From NCBI RefSeq assembly GCF_003601985.1, contig NZ_QZXA01000003.1:310001-374000 (forward strand): a stretch of 64,000 nucleotides of DNA, written 5' to 3'. This document shows, piece after piece, positions 31,065-40,023 of this stretch; position 1 is the first letter of the stretch; each line of letters begins with the position of its first letter. Source of the stretch: Mesorhizobium jarvisii (GTDB taxonomy: Bacteria > Pseudomonadota > Alphaproteobacteria > Rhizobiales > Rhizobiaceae). The position numbers and the translations under genes were made by a program. The notes under the pieces were generated by a model. The model saw nothing but the letters and a program-made list of their open reading frames with translations. It was not told the DNA's origin and did not search any database.

Positions 31065-32246
31065 TTGGCTGATATCGGCAAGGACATCGAACGCCCGCTT
31101 GGACAGACGCTCCGGGCGCCGCGCGCTGCCCGCAAGTTCAGCACTGGCGTGGTTGCGTCGACCGTTGTCGTGCTGGCGCTGGTCGGCGTCTCGGCCGCGA
31201 TCGCGCTCCGGGAAAAGCCGTTTCGAAAGCCGCAAGAGGTCGCCGTTTCGACGCCGAAAGTGACGGCTGCGGCCGAGCCGGCCGCCGCGCCATCCGCTCT
31301 GGCCCCGGTGGCGGCGCCAAAGGTTGAAACGCCGTCCAAAACCGGTGGTCCTCAGATCATCCATGTGCAGAAGGAGGAGGGCGATGGCCCTCCGCAAGCC
31401 GCCATCGTCATCCGTGATCCATCGAGCATTGGGCAGAACCTGAAGATCGCGCATCTTCCCGACAAGGCGCTGATCGAAGCCAGCGACACCGGACCGCTGC
31501 CGATACGCTCCGCCGATGGAAGGCGGCCTTTCGATGTCTATGCACGGCCGTGGTCCGGCGCGCGCGGGGCGCGGGTGGCGATCGTCATCGGCGGGCTGGC
31601 CGTCTCGCAGACCGGCACCCAGGCTGCGATCGCCAAGCTGCCGGCGGAAGTGACACTGGCCTTCGCGCCGCAAGGCAACAGCATCGGCCGCTGGATGCAA
31701 GCCGCCCGGCAGGGTGGCCACGAGATCGTCATGCAGGTGCCGCTCGAACCGTTCGACTATCCCAACGTCAACCCCGGCCGCAACACGCTGACGGTGGCGG
31801 CGAGCGCCGAGGAGAACCTCAAGAGTTTGCACTGGGCGCTGTCGCGGACGACGAACTACACCGGCGTCATGAACTATATGGGCGCGCGTTTCTCCGCCGA
31901 CCCGGCGGCAATGGGGCCGTTCATGGCCGAACTCGGCAAACGGGGTCTGGCCTATATAGACGACGGTTCGTCGGCGCGCAGCCTGGCGCCCGACCTGGCG
32001 CTGAAGGACGGCGTGCCCTTCGTAGCCGGCGATACGGCGATCGACGCCGTGCAGGATCGCGGCGCAATCCTGAAGAAACTCGACAGTCTCGAAGCCACAG
32101 CGCGGGCCAAGGGCACTGCCGTCGGCATCGGCTCGGCCTTCGATCTCACGGTCGACACCGTGTCGTCCTGGATTGCCGAGGCCAGGAAGCGCGGCATCGA
32201 GATCGTGCCGATTTCAGCGGTGGCGATCGATCCGCAAAAGGGTTAG
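31065..32246 (+). CDS. Divergent polysaccharide deacetylase family protein
   Basis: This 393-residue protein has one N-terminal membrane segment (VVASTVVVLALVGVSAAIAL), a Pro/Ala linker, and from about residue 165 a divergent polysaccharide deacetylase domain (ARVAIVIGGLAVSQTGTQ, VTLAFAPQGNSIGRWMQAA, EIVMQVPLEPFDYPNVNPG, NYTGVMNYMGARF). The start is a TTG at 31065 preceded by GGGGACAGGG. The domain is periplasmic by topology and probably acts on cell-wall glycans. Its place between ctpA and rppH is conserved in the order. Confidence 0.85.
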   Translation: MADIGKDIERPLGQTLRAPRAARKFSTGVVASTVVVLALVGVSAAIALREKPFRKPQEVAVSTPKVTAAAEPAAAPSALAPVAAPKVETPSKTGGPQIIHVQKEEGDGPPQAAIVIRDPSSIGQNLKIAHLPDKALIEASDTGPLPIRSADGRRPFDVYARPWSGARGARVAIVIGGLAVSQTGTQAAIAKLPAEVTLAFAPQGNSIGRWMQAARQGGHEIVMQVPLEPFDYPNVNPGRNTLTVAASAEENLKSLHWALSRTTNYTGVMNYMGARFSADPAAMGPFMAELGKRGLAYIDDGSSARSLAPDLALKDGVPFVAGDTAIDAVQDRGAILKKLDSLEATARAKGTAVGIGSAFDLTVDTVSSWIAEARKRGIEIVPISAVAIDPQKG

Positions 32247-32276
32247 CCATCGCAAGATGGCTGGAGAGACTGACTG

Positions 32277-32798
32277 ATGCCGAAGACGAAAATAGTCGAC
32301 CGCGAAACGCTGCCCTATCGTCCCTGTGTCGGGCTGATGATCCTCAATGGCGAAGGCCTGGTCTGGGTCGGGCATCGCATTGCCGAGCCCGACAGCGAAT
32401 TCGCCGGCACGACGCAACTGTGGCAGATGCCGCAAGGCGGCATCGACAAGGGTGAGGAACCGCTGCAGGCGGCCGAGCGTGAGCTTTATGAGGAGACCGG
32501 CATGCGCAGCGTCTCGCTGCTCGCCGAGGCGCCGGACTGGATCAATTACGACCTGCCGGATCATCTCGTCGGCATTGCCTTCAAGGGCCGGTATCGCGGC
32601 CAGACGCAGAAATGGTTCGCCTTCCGCTTCCATGGCGAGAGCAGCGAAATCCACATCAATCCGCCGCCCGGCGGCCACACCGCCGAATTCGACAAATGGT
32701 CGTGGCGGCCGATGCAGGATCTGCCCGACCTGATCGTGCCGTTCAAGCGCAAGGTCTATGAAGAGGTGGTGGCGGCGTTCAGCCATCTGGCGCGGTAA
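32277..32798 (+). CDS. rppH: RNA pyrophosphohydrolase (Nudix)
   Basis: This 173-residue protein starts with the RppH pattern [13 protein letters not shown]. The Nudix box is [19 protein letters not shown], and the C-terminal part ([28 protein letters not shown]) is typical of RppH. It removes pyrophosphate from the 5' end of mRNA to trigger decay. It follows the deacetylase gene by 30 bp. Confidence 0.95.
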   Translation: MPKTKIVDRETLPYRPCVGLMILNGEGLVWVGHRIAEPDSEFAGTTQLWQMPQGGIDKGEEPLQAAERELYEETGMRSVSLLAEAPDWINYDLPDHLVGIAFKGRYRGQTQKWFAFRFHGESSEIHINPPPGGHTAEFDKWSWRPMQDLPDLIVPFKRKVYEEVVAAFSHLAR

Positions 32799-32851
32799 TC
32801 GCGCGTCGAGGTTGCCGCGTTGGTGCGAGGGTCGTATTGAAGGCCGATGCA

Positions 32852-34009
32852 ATGAGGGTCGCCATGAACGACGCCGTCAACCGGTCCGCTGCGAAAACCG
32901 TCACCGGGTGGCCGGTCAGCGAGGCGGCGGCCGGCGCGATCCTGACGATCGATCTCGGCGCGATCCGTGAAAACTACCGGCGGCTGAAGGCGCGGCTGGG
33001 CGGCGTGGCCTGCGCGGGCGTGGTCAAGGCCAATGGCTACGGGCTTGGCGCCGCCCAGGTGGCGGCGGCACTGACCCGGGAAGGCTGCGACATCTTCTTT
33101 GTCGCTCTGCTGGCCGAAGGCATTGCGCTGCGCAAGGCGATCGGAACCGGGCCGGATATCTATGTGCTGAACGGGCTGCCGCCTGGCTCCGAGCCGGAAG
33201 CGATGGCGGCTGGGCTTTGCGCGGTCATCAACAGTGGCGCGCAGTTGAAGGCCTGGCGCGCGGCGGCGCAGGCTGCCGGTCGCCGGCTGCCGGCTGCCAT
33301 CCAAGTCGACAGCGGCATGTCGCGGCTCGGCATGGCGCCGGCCGAAGTCGAGGCGCTGGCTGGGGATAGCAGTGCGTTCGACGGCATCGACGTCAAATAT
33401 GTGATGAGCCATCTGGCCTGCGCCGACGAGCCTCACCATCCGGCCAACGAGCAGCAGCGGCTGGCCTTTGAACGGCTGCGCGCCGTACTGCCCGAGGCGC
33501 CTGCCTCGCTCGCCAATTCCTCCGGCATCTTTCTCGGGCCGTCCTACCATCACGATCTCGCTCGGCCGGGAGCGGCGCTCTACGGCATCAACCCGACGCC
33601 TGGTGAGGCCAATCCGATGCTGCCCGTGGTGCGGCTGCAGGCCAAGGTGGCGCAGACGCGCCGCGTCGAAAAGGGCGCCGGCATCGGCTATGGCCACAGC
33701 TATCACGCGGACGCTCCGCTGAGCCTGGCGACGATTTCGTTCGGCTATGCGGATGGCTGGCTGCGCCGCTCCGCTTCGGCGGCCTGGTTCGGGGGCGTGC
33801 GCCTGCCTTTCCTCGGGCGCGTGTCGATGGATTCGATCATTCTCGACATATCGGCCCTGCCGCCCGGCAGGCTGCGCGAGGGCGATGTGGTCGAGCTGCT
33901 CGGTCCCTCGCAGAGCGTCGACGATGCCGCCGGCCATGCCGGCACCATCGGTTATGAAATCCTGGCCAGTCTCGGCCCGCGCTTTCACCGCCACTATGTC
34001 GGCGGTTGA
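32852..34009 (+). CDS. alr: Alanine racemase
   Basis: This 385-residue protein has the PLP-lysine motif VVKANGYGLG, MSHLACADEPHHPANEQQ, LANSSGIFLG, RPGAALYGINP and the second catalytic region GIGYGHSYHAD with ATISFGYADGW. It interconverts L- and D-alanine using PLP. GAAGG lies 8 bases before the ATG at 32852; a TTG at 32837 is also in frame. With dadA downstream it would feed D-alanine into pyruvate, as in the catabolic DadX/DadA pair, though it could also serve cell-wall synthesis. Confidence 0.93.
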   Translation: MRVAMNDAVNRSAAKTVTGWPVSEAAAGAILTIDLGAIRENYRRLKARLGGVACAGVVKANGYGLGAAQVAAALTREGCDIFFVALLAEGIALRKAIGTGPDIYVLNGLPPGSEPEAMAAGLCAVINSGAQLKAWRAAAQAAGRRLPAAIQVDSGMSRLGMAPAEVEALAGDSSAFDGIDVKYVMSHLACADEPHHPANEQQRLAFERLRAVLPEAPASLANSSGIFLGPSYHHDLARPGAALYGINPTPGEANPMLPVVRLQAKVAQTRRVEKGAGIGYGHSYHADAPLSLATISFGYADGWLRRSASAAWFGGVRLPFLGRVSMDSIILDISALPPGRLREGDVVELLGPSQSVDDAAGHAGTIGYEILASLGPRFHRHYVGG

Positions 34010-34282
34010 GCGGTTTGGCCGCGCTTGACAAGCGGGCGCCTGTCGGCAAGGTTCGGGGCATGAGCCACCTCGCTTACACCAGAACCTTGTTCAGGGTCTG
34101 CCCGATCGCGGGATCGTAGCCCCGGCGCGGCCGCCTTCTGGCGTCCGTCCGTATCGGGGCATCCATACATCCAAACCGCCATCAAGCCGTACAGCCCTTC
34201 GTGGCTGCCGGCTTTCATCACGCCGCCATCAGTGCGGCGGCAAGCGCGCATCCATTCGATGCGCCGATCCAAGAGGTGTGCC

Positions 34283-34705
34283 ATGCAACATGCAACAGGA
34301 CCGCGTCCATCGAGTCGGATTGTGATCAGCGACACCGACCATGACAGGTTGACCGGCCTGGCGAGAGCGTTGCTCGACCGTGCCCCCGAGACGGCCGAGG
34401 AACTGCTCTTCGAGATGGACCGCGCCGTCGTCACGGACGCGGCGGCGATGCCGGCCGACGTGGTGCGTATGGGTTCGATCGTGACGGTCCGCGGCGAAGG
34501 CGGGGAGACCCAGCGCATCATGCTGGTCTATCCCGGCGACGCCGACATTGCCGAAAACAGGATCTCGGTGCTGACGCCGATGGGAACGGCGCTCATCGGG
34601 GCGGCGGCCGGGCAGGCGGTGTGCTGGAGCAGTCGGGGCGGCCGTGAACTGTCGGTGACCGTCGAAGCCGTCGACACGCCGGCCTCCGGCGCGCAGCGGC
34701 GCTGA
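34283..34705 (+). CDS. rnk: Nucleoside diphosphate kinase regulator (Rnk family)
   Basis: This 140-residue protein has a short N-terminal segment (IVISDTDHDRLTGLARALL) and then the GreA/GreB C-terminal-type domain (VVRMGSIVTVRGEGGETQRI, LVYPGDADIAENRISVLTP, GTALIGAAAGQAVCW). Rnk proteins bind RNA polymerase and affect NTP pools. AGAGG is well placed before the ATG at 34283. A second, divergent family member follows 14 bases later. The 273 bp upstream of this gene hold nothing I can name. Confidence 0.85.
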   Translation: MQHATGPRPSSRIVISDTDHDRLTGLARALLDRAPETAEELLFEMDRAVVTDAAAMPADVVRMGSIVTVRGEGGETQRIMLVYPGDADIAENRISVLTPMGTALIGAAAGQAVCWSSRGGRELSVTVEAVDTPASGAQRR

Positions 34706-34719
34706 TCGAGGAGGCGGTG

Positions 34720-35262
34720 ATGAAGAACACGAATTGCTGCCTGACGACGAAGGACCGCGCCGTCCTCGAAGTCATGCTGGAGCGCCGGCGGGCATTCGCG
34801 GATCCGATCGTGCGCATGCTCGAACACAAGCTTTCAAGCGCCGATATCGTGCCGATCGATTCGGTCGGCCCCGATATCGTCACGCTGAACAGCAGGGTGG
34901 TGTTCAGCGTCGATGCCGGTCATGCCGAGACGCGTACCCTGGTGCAGAACGAGGGGCGCGGGCCGGTGGGCTCCAGCCTGTCGGTGGCAACCAGGCGTGG
35001 GCTGTGCATGCTTGGCATGGCGCAGGGCCAAGCGGCTTCGATCGAGCACGCCGACGGCCGGCGGGAGTCGATCCTGATCAAGGCCGTGCTCTACCAGCCG
35101 GAGGCTGCCCGGCGCGCGGTCAGGCAGAGGGACCGGGCCGACGGGCGGCGACCGCACGGGCTCACTCTCGTCTACAGCGCCGCAGACGATTGGCGGCCTC
35201 TTGGCGAGACGCCCGGAATGCGGCAGACAGAAGACGACGACCCCGGTCCCTCGGCGGCGTGA
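34720..35262 (+). CDS. Second Rnk/GreA-C-terminal domain protein
   Basis: This 180-residue protein begins with an Rnk-like helical segment (LTTKDRAVLEVMLERRRAFA) followed by the GreA/B C-terminal-type domain (TLNSRVVFSVDAGHAETRTL, GPVGSSLSVATRRGLCMLGM, GQAASIEHADGR). It is about 45 residues longer than normal Rnk, with a basic then acidic tail. GAGGAGG precedes the ATG at 34720. The tandem arrangement with the preceding rnk suggests an old duplication and one transcript. Confidence 0.75.
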   Translation: MKNTNCCLTTKDRAVLEVMLERRRAFADPIVRMLEHKLSSADIVPIDSVGPDIVTLNSRVVFSVDAGHAETRTLVQNEGRGPVGSSLSVATRRGLCMLGMAQGQAASIEHADGRRESILIKAVLYQPEAARRAVRQRDRADGRRPHGLTLVYSAADDWRPLGETPGMRQTEDDDPGPSAA

Positions 35263-35272
35263 ATGGGCAACA

Positions 35273-35321
35273 GCGCATGGTTCTCGAAAATCGGCATCGA
35301 TTTTCATTTGGGATCATGCGC
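35273..35321. repeat. Rhizobial palindromic repeat before dadA
   Basis: Outer arms GCGCATG (35273-35279) and CATGCGC (35315-35321) enclose inner arms GAAAATCG (35286-35293) and CGATTTTC (35298-35305) with a 4-base loop. It matches the GCATGATCC...GGATCATGC class common in rhizobia; another copy is at 53913-53956. Confidence 0.72.
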
Positions 35322-35386
35322 AAATCGAGAAATGCGGTCGCGTCCACGGGCGTCCTGAGGACGCGCGGCGCGGCAAGGAGTGAACG

Positions 35387-36643
35387 ATGCAGATCATGGT
35401 GCTGGGCGGCGGCGTCATCGGGGTGACCACGGCCTATTATCTTGCCGAGGCCGGCCACGAGGTGACGGTGCTCGACCGCCAGAAAGGCCCGGCGCTGGAA
35501 ACCAGTTTCGCCAATGCCGGCGAGATTTCGCCCGGCTATGCCTCGCCCTGGGCCGGCCCCGGCATTCCGCTCAAGGCGATCAAATGGCTGTTGATGAAGC
35601 ATGGCCCGCTGGTGGTGCGGCCGGCCTTCGATCCGCATATGTGGACCTGGCTGGTCAAGATGCTGCGCAACTGCACCGCGGAGCGCTATGCCATCAACAA
35701 GTCGCGCATGGTGCCGCTGGCCGAATACAGCCGCGACACGCTGAAGGCGCTGCGCGAGGCGACCGGCATCACCTATGACGAGCGCAGCCGGGGCACGCTG
35801 CAGCTGTTTCGCACGCAAAAGCAGCTCGACGGCACCGGTGGCGATGTCGATGTGCTGAAGAAATATGGCGTGCCCTACGAGATCCTCGACCAGGACGGCT
35901 GCATCGCGGCGGAGCCGGCGCTGGCCGGCGTGCGCGAGAAATTCGTCGGCGGGCTGAGGCTGCCGCATGACGAGACCGGCGACTGCAAGATGTTCACGGA
36001 GAAACTGGCCCAGCTCTGCGTGGCGCGGGGCGTCAAGTTCGAATACGACACGACGATCTGGCGCGTCCTGCGCAGCCGCAACCGTATTGCCAATCTCAGC
36101 ACCAGCAAGGGGTTCAAGGCCTCCGAAGCCTATGTGATGGCGCTGGGCAGCTACTCGGCCGGCTTCATGCGCCGGATGAAGCGGTCGATCCCTGTCTATC
36201 CGGTCAAGGGCTATTCGATCACCGTGCCGATCAAGGATGCCGCCCTGGCGCCGGTGTCGACCGTGATGGACGAAACCTACAAGGTGGCGATCACCCGGCT
36301 GGGCGACCGCATCCGCGTCGGCGGCACGGCCGAGATTTCAGGCTTTGACCTCAGGTTGCACGAATCGCGGCGGCGCACGCTCGAACATTCGGTCGGCGAT
36401 CTCTTTCCGGGCTCCGGCGCCATGCGCGAGGCGACCTTCTGGTGCGGCCTGCGGCCGATGACACCGGATGGGCCGCCGCTGATCGGCCGTACCGAGCTTT
36501 CCAATCTCTTCCTCAATACCGGCCATGGCACGCTCGGCTGGACCATGGCCTGCGGCTCGGCCAAGGTGCTGGCCGACATCATGTCGAACAAGGTGCCTGA
36601 CATCGATGCCCGTGCCCTGGCGCAGGAGCGCTACCTGAAATAG
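35387..36643 (+). CDS. dadA: D-amino acid dehydrogenase small subunit
   Basis: This 418-residue FAD protein begins [20 protein letters not shown] (dinucleotide-binding GxGxxG) with [17 protein letters not shown], the DadA-specific stretch, and ends with [19 protein letters not shown] and [15 protein letters not shown]. It oxidises D-alanine and other D-amino acids to 2-oxo acids, passing electrons to the membrane quinone pool. alr lies upstream with two rnk-type genes between them. No Lrp-type dadR regulator is adjacent. Confidence 0.93.
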   Translation: MQIMVLGGGVIGVTTAYYLAEAGHEVTVLDRQKGPALETSFANAGEISPGYASPWAGPGIPLKAIKWLLMKHGPLVVRPAFDPHMWTWLVKMLRNCTAERYAINKSRMVPLAEYSRDTLKALREATGITYDERSRGTLQLFRTQKQLDGTGGDVDVLKKYGVPYEILDQDGCIAAEPALAGVREKFVGGLRLPHDETGDCKMFTEKLAQLCVARGVKFEYDTTIWRVLRSRNRIANLSTSKGFKASEAYVMALGSYSAGFMRRMKRSIPVYPVKGYSITVPIKDAALAPVSTVMDETYKVAITRLGDRIRVGGTAEISGFDLRLHESRRRTLEHSVGDLFPGSGAMREATFWCGLRPMTPDGPPLIGRTELSNLFLNTGHGTLGWTMACGSAKVLADIMSNKVPDIDARALAQERYLK

Positions 36644-36656
36644 GCGGCGCGGGAGA

Positions 36657-38810
36657 TCAGAACGCCTGCTTGACCCAGGCTTCGTCGAACAGCAGCCGAT
36701 AGATCCACGGGATCGTCACGTTGCTGGAAACCGGATTCGAATGGGCGAGATAGTCGTCATAGATCGGCTTCATCCTGACGTAGAAGGCGGGATCGAGCAC
36801 CATCATGCCGTTCTCTGAATCGTGGAAGAAGCTGCGGTTGTTGAGGTTGACCGAGGAGATGGCGACCAGCCTTTCGTCGATCATCATGATCTTGGAATGC
36901 AGCACCACGTCGGGCGCCTTGAACTCGCGGATGTTGATGCGGTCGCCATATTTCTCGACGAACAGCTTGTTGAGCGCGGTGAGGAACTTGCCGCCAATAT
37001 CGCCCTTGAGATCGATGCGGCCGACAATGTCGATCTTGACGCCGCGGGCGAGCGCCCGGTCAAAAGCATGGGCGAGGCTCGGCGTCAGATTGAGGTAGGG
37101 ATTGACGATCTGGATATGCTGCCGGGCGGCATCGACCAGCTCGACGAAATAGTCCTCCAGCGCATGGTCGTCCTCATAGGGCACGGAGATGAAATGCCGG
37201 GCATTGCCCTGGGGGCGGCCATTTCCATGGACCGGGATGGAGAAGGGGCGCGCCAGATTGGTGTCGGCGTCGCGCAACCATATCGTCGATAGATGCGCGG
37301 CGAGCGTCTCGACCGTCGCCCGGTCGGCGAACTCGATGTCGAAGTCGCTCCAGTTCGAATAGTAGTTCAGCGAAAAGCCGTCGGTCTTGCCGTATTGCTG
37401 CAGGTCCGGATAGCGCGACAGGTCGATCGGACTATGGAACAGGAAGCCGTCATGGATGTTGCGGCCGCCGATGATGACGCGCGAGCGCGCAGGGTCCACA
37501 GCCAGCGTCGCCAGCATCTTGATATGATGGGTCTTGTGCAGCTGTGAAATCTGCTCGTCGATCGGCGCGCCATGATCGGCGCGCCAGCGGTATTCCTGCA
37601 ATTCGACATTGGGGAATTCGGCCGCCAGCCGGTGCAGCATGGCGTCGTCCTTTTCGCGCTCCAGCACGTCGGTGACCAGTATGCGCACCTTGGTGCCAAG
37701 GGCGGCATGATGGCGGATCAGCCGCTCGATGATGCAGCCGGAGAAGTCCGCCTTGAATTCCAGCGACGACAGATAGATCAGCTTCAGCCGTGGCGCCCTG
37801 GAGAAATCGAGAGGCAGCTCCGGGTCGCCTTTGTCTATCGCCGCATCGGACAGCGGTGCGCCCATCAGCGCCTCGACCTTGGCGTTGAAGCCGTCGCGCG
37901 ACTTGCGCAGCAGCCTGGGCTCGCCGACGGGTAGGGCGCAGGTCTGCGACAGCCAGCGGCTGGCATAGAAGGCGCGCTCGAGCGCGTCGAGGCCGGCGCT
38001 TTCGGGGACCGGGCAGCGCTCGTAGCGGCTGTCGAAGCTGGCGAGAGCCGGATCCGCGGTCTCTTCGCGCCGGATGGTGAGCGGCGCCCCGGCCGGGACA
38101 AGGCTGGAGCGGATCCTTGCCGTGCAGCGGTTCAGGCTGTCGCTGGGAAACAGGCTGACCGTGTCGTCCTCGCCGGACAGGCGAAAACGAAATGCCGCGC
38201 CGGCGGCGATGGTGCGCGAGGCTCCGGCGGCGCGGATCGCCAACGCGCCGTCGCAGGTGGCCTCGATCTCGACCGGCTGCTCTCCGGCCTGGCGCACGAC
38301 GATCTCGGTGCTTCGCGCCTGCAGGCCGGAGAAATCGAAACTCTTGGGTGACGAGGGCCGTGCCGCCGCATCGATGTAGAGCGTCTGCCGCGACACCCGC
38401 CAGCGTCCGTCGAAATGGCCCACGCCGCTACCGCCATTGGCCGACGGCAGATGTGTCCTGGCGAGTGGTTCGGCCAGTTGCTGCAGCGTCGAATAGGTCG
38501 CCCGGAAGCCGCTGTTCTGCACATCGCGGCGGTTGCGCCCGAACGGGCCGGTACCGTTGGCGCGATCCATGGCGCCGAGCTGATTGTGGGCGAGCAGCGC
38601 CAGGAAGCGTCTTTCGTAGTCGCTGGCGCCGGCATCGCCAAAAAACTGCGACGCGGCGACCTGCGGCCCAGGCGTGCTGGCCGACAGAGACGGCCGCGCG
38701 CAGGCCGCCTGTCCCGGCAGGAGATTGCAGGCATTGCGGCCTGTGCCGGCACAACCGGCAAGGGCGGTCAGCCCGAACAGGGCAAGGATGATAAATGCGT
38801 GGCGATTCAC
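36657..38810 (-). CDS. Phospholipase D-family lipoprotein
   Basis: This 717-residue protein has a lipoprotein signal (ALFGLTALAGC, lipobox LAGC at about residues 17-20). The C-terminal half carries two PLD repeats: HHIKMLATLAVDPARSRVI then GGRNIHDG, and HSKIMMIDERLVAISSVN then LNNRSF, the HxK and Asn/Ser residues of the HKD catalytic site. The N-terminal 300 residues match nothing I know. The GTG start (38810) shares four bases with the stop of the upstream phospholipase A2-like gene, so translation is coupled. It probably acts on phospholipid head groups in the envelope. Confidence 0.85.
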   Translation of the reverse strand: MNRHAFIILALFGLTALAGCAGTGRNACNLLPGQAACARPSLSASTPGPQVAASQFFGDAGASDYERRFLALLAHNQLGAMDRANGTGPFGRNRRDVQNSGFRATYSTLQQLAEPLARTHLPSANGGSGVGHFDGRWRVSRQTLYIDAAARPSSPKSFDFSGLQARSTEIVVRQAGEQPVEIEATCDGALAIRAAGASRTIAAGAAFRFRLSGEDDTVSLFPSDSLNRCTARIRSSLVPAGAPLTIRREETADPALASFDSRYERCPVPESAGLDALERAFYASRWLSQTCALPVGEPRLLRKSRDGFNAKVEALMGAPLSDAAIDKGDPELPLDFSRAPRLKLIYLSSLEFKADFSGCIIERLIRHHAALGTKVRILVTDVLEREKDDAMLHRLAAEFPNVELQEYRWRADHGAPIDEQISQLHKTHHIKMLATLAVDPARSRVIIGGRNIHDGFLFHSPIDLSRYPDLQQYGKTDGFSLNYYSNWSDFDIEFADRATVETLAAHLSTIWLRDADTNLARPFSIPVHGNGRPQGNARHFISVPYEDDHALEDYFVELVDAARQHIQIVNPYLNLTPSLAHAFDRALARGVKIDIVGRIDLKGDIGGKFLTALNKLFVEKYGDRINIREFKAPDVVLHSKIMMIDERLVAISSVNLNNRSFFHDSENGMMVLDPAFYVRMKPIYDDYLAHSNPVSSNVTIPWIYRLLFDEAWVKQAF

Positions 38811-39250
38811 CCGGTGGCTCCGGCCTTCATGGCGCTCAACTGAGCCGGGTCGCGCGGCGGCATGAAGCCTTGGGGAAACACCTTGCAGACGGGGATGGCG
38901 AAGGTAGCGATCAGCAATTCCGCCTCGCTGCGCATCTTGCGTGGCGCCGTCTTGTCATCACGGATCGCCCGGGCGGAGGCGACGAGCGCGCCGTCGCAAT
39001 CGCAATGATTGTGGCGCGCGATGTAGCAGGCGTCGTGGGTCTGACACGCCGCGTCGAGGCGGTCGACCGGCCGGGCCGACATATCGCCGGTGCGGGTGCC
39101 GGGGCCGCAATAATTGCCGAAGACGAAAGGCGAGGGGCGCGCCATGGCGTAACGGATCGGCTTGGGCAATTCGGCTTCCGGCACTTTTGTCCACGGGTTG
39201 GCGCAGGCCGAAACGAAAATCAGCGGCAGGATGGCAAGAACGGCTCGCAT
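38807..39250 (-). CDS. Phospholipase A2-like lipoprotein
   Basis: This 147-residue protein has a signal peptide ending in the lipobox VSAC (residues 13-16). The core reads YCGPGTRTGD, then RLDAACQTHDACY, which matches secreted phospholipase A2: the YCGxG calcium loop and the CxxHDxCY helix with the catalytic His. Several further cysteines (HCDCDG, VCKVF) could form disulfides. The ATG at 39250 is used because the longer frame to 39367 lacks similarity. It is the first gene of a two-gene unit with the PLD lipoprotein, overlapping it by GTGA. Confidence 0.75.
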   Translation of the reverse strand: MRAVLAILPLIFVSACANPWTKVPEAELPKPIRYAMARPSPFVFGNYCGPGTRTGDMSARPVDRLDAACQTHDACYIARHNHCDCDGALVASARAIRDDKTAPRKMRSEAELLIATFAIPVCKVFPQGFMPPRDPAQLSAMKAGATG

Positions 39251-39442
39251 TTTTTCCGCGCCAGCTTTCTGAACGATTCCCACCGGCGGCCCTGCCAATG
39301 GCCGGCGACCGCATGCCTGATGCCACACTGGCCGGTTTTGTGGCAAGCAAAAGGCGGCGTGTATCACCAGACCGTGTTATTACCGCAGCGATACAACCTG
39401 CCGGGCGCATCGACCCCGTCTGGCATTTCGCGAGCACCAGTG

Positions 39443-40018
39443 ATGCGTATCGGCTTTGCGGCTACAGCTGTCGTATTTCTGTCCTGCATCTCGGCGGCCA
39501 ACGCCGCCGACAAGACCGTTCACGACAAGGACAACGGATTTTCCCTGACCTTTCCGGAAGGGTGGAGAAACGAGGCGCCTTCCGGCAAGACGATGCGGCT
39601 GAAGATAAAATCCGGTGATCAGGGCCTGACCTGCCGGATATCGGTCGGTCTCTATGATCCGCAGGCGTCCGGTTCACCCGCCGATCCCAAGGCATTTCTC
39701 GAAAGGGGCTGGTCGCCGCAGGCCTGGCAAGAGATGGTGGGAGCCGCCTTTACCTCGGCGGCCTTCAGCAACGAAAAGTTGATCCGCTTTCCCGATGGCT
39801 ATCCGGCACGAATTGCCGATATGGATTTCCAGGTCGGCGACGGCAGCGCCAGCTTCCCCGGTCACGCCAAGGTCGTGCTTTCGCTGCGCGGCACCCACTT
39901 CGGTCTGGTGACTTGCGGGCTCACGGGCGACAGCCTCGAGCAAATGAAGCAGAAGTGGGCGCCACTGGCCGACGAGGCCGAACGGGTGGCGAGTTCGTTC
40001 GTTCTCGATGGGCCCTGA
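39443..40018 (+). CDS. Secreted protein of unknown function
   Basis: This 191-residue protein has a clear signal peptide (FAATAVVFLSCISAANA, cleavage after residue 21) and then DKDNGFSLTFPEGWRNEAPS, a PsbP/DUF1795-like opening. No enzymatic motif is visible. It is divergent from the phospholipase pair (192 bp between starts), so it may share a control region with them. The reading frame extends back to 38795, but that part is antisense to the phospholipase A2-like gene. Confidence 0.7.
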   Translation: MRIGFAATAVVFLSCISAANAADKTVHDKDNGFSLTFPEGWRNEAPSGKTMRLKIKSGDQGLTCRISVGLYDPQASGSPADPKAFLERGWSPQAWQEMVGAAFTSAAFSNEKLIRFPDGYPARIADMDFQVGDGSASFPGHAKVVLSLRGTHFGLVTCGLTGDSLEQMKQKWAPLADEAERVASSFVLDGP

Positions 40019-40023
40019 GCGCC

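Noticed and set aside
38795..39442. Long N-terminal extension of the secreted protein at 39443
   Set aside because: The extension overlaps the phospholipase A2-like gene in antisense, while the ATG at 39443 begins a clear signal peptide.
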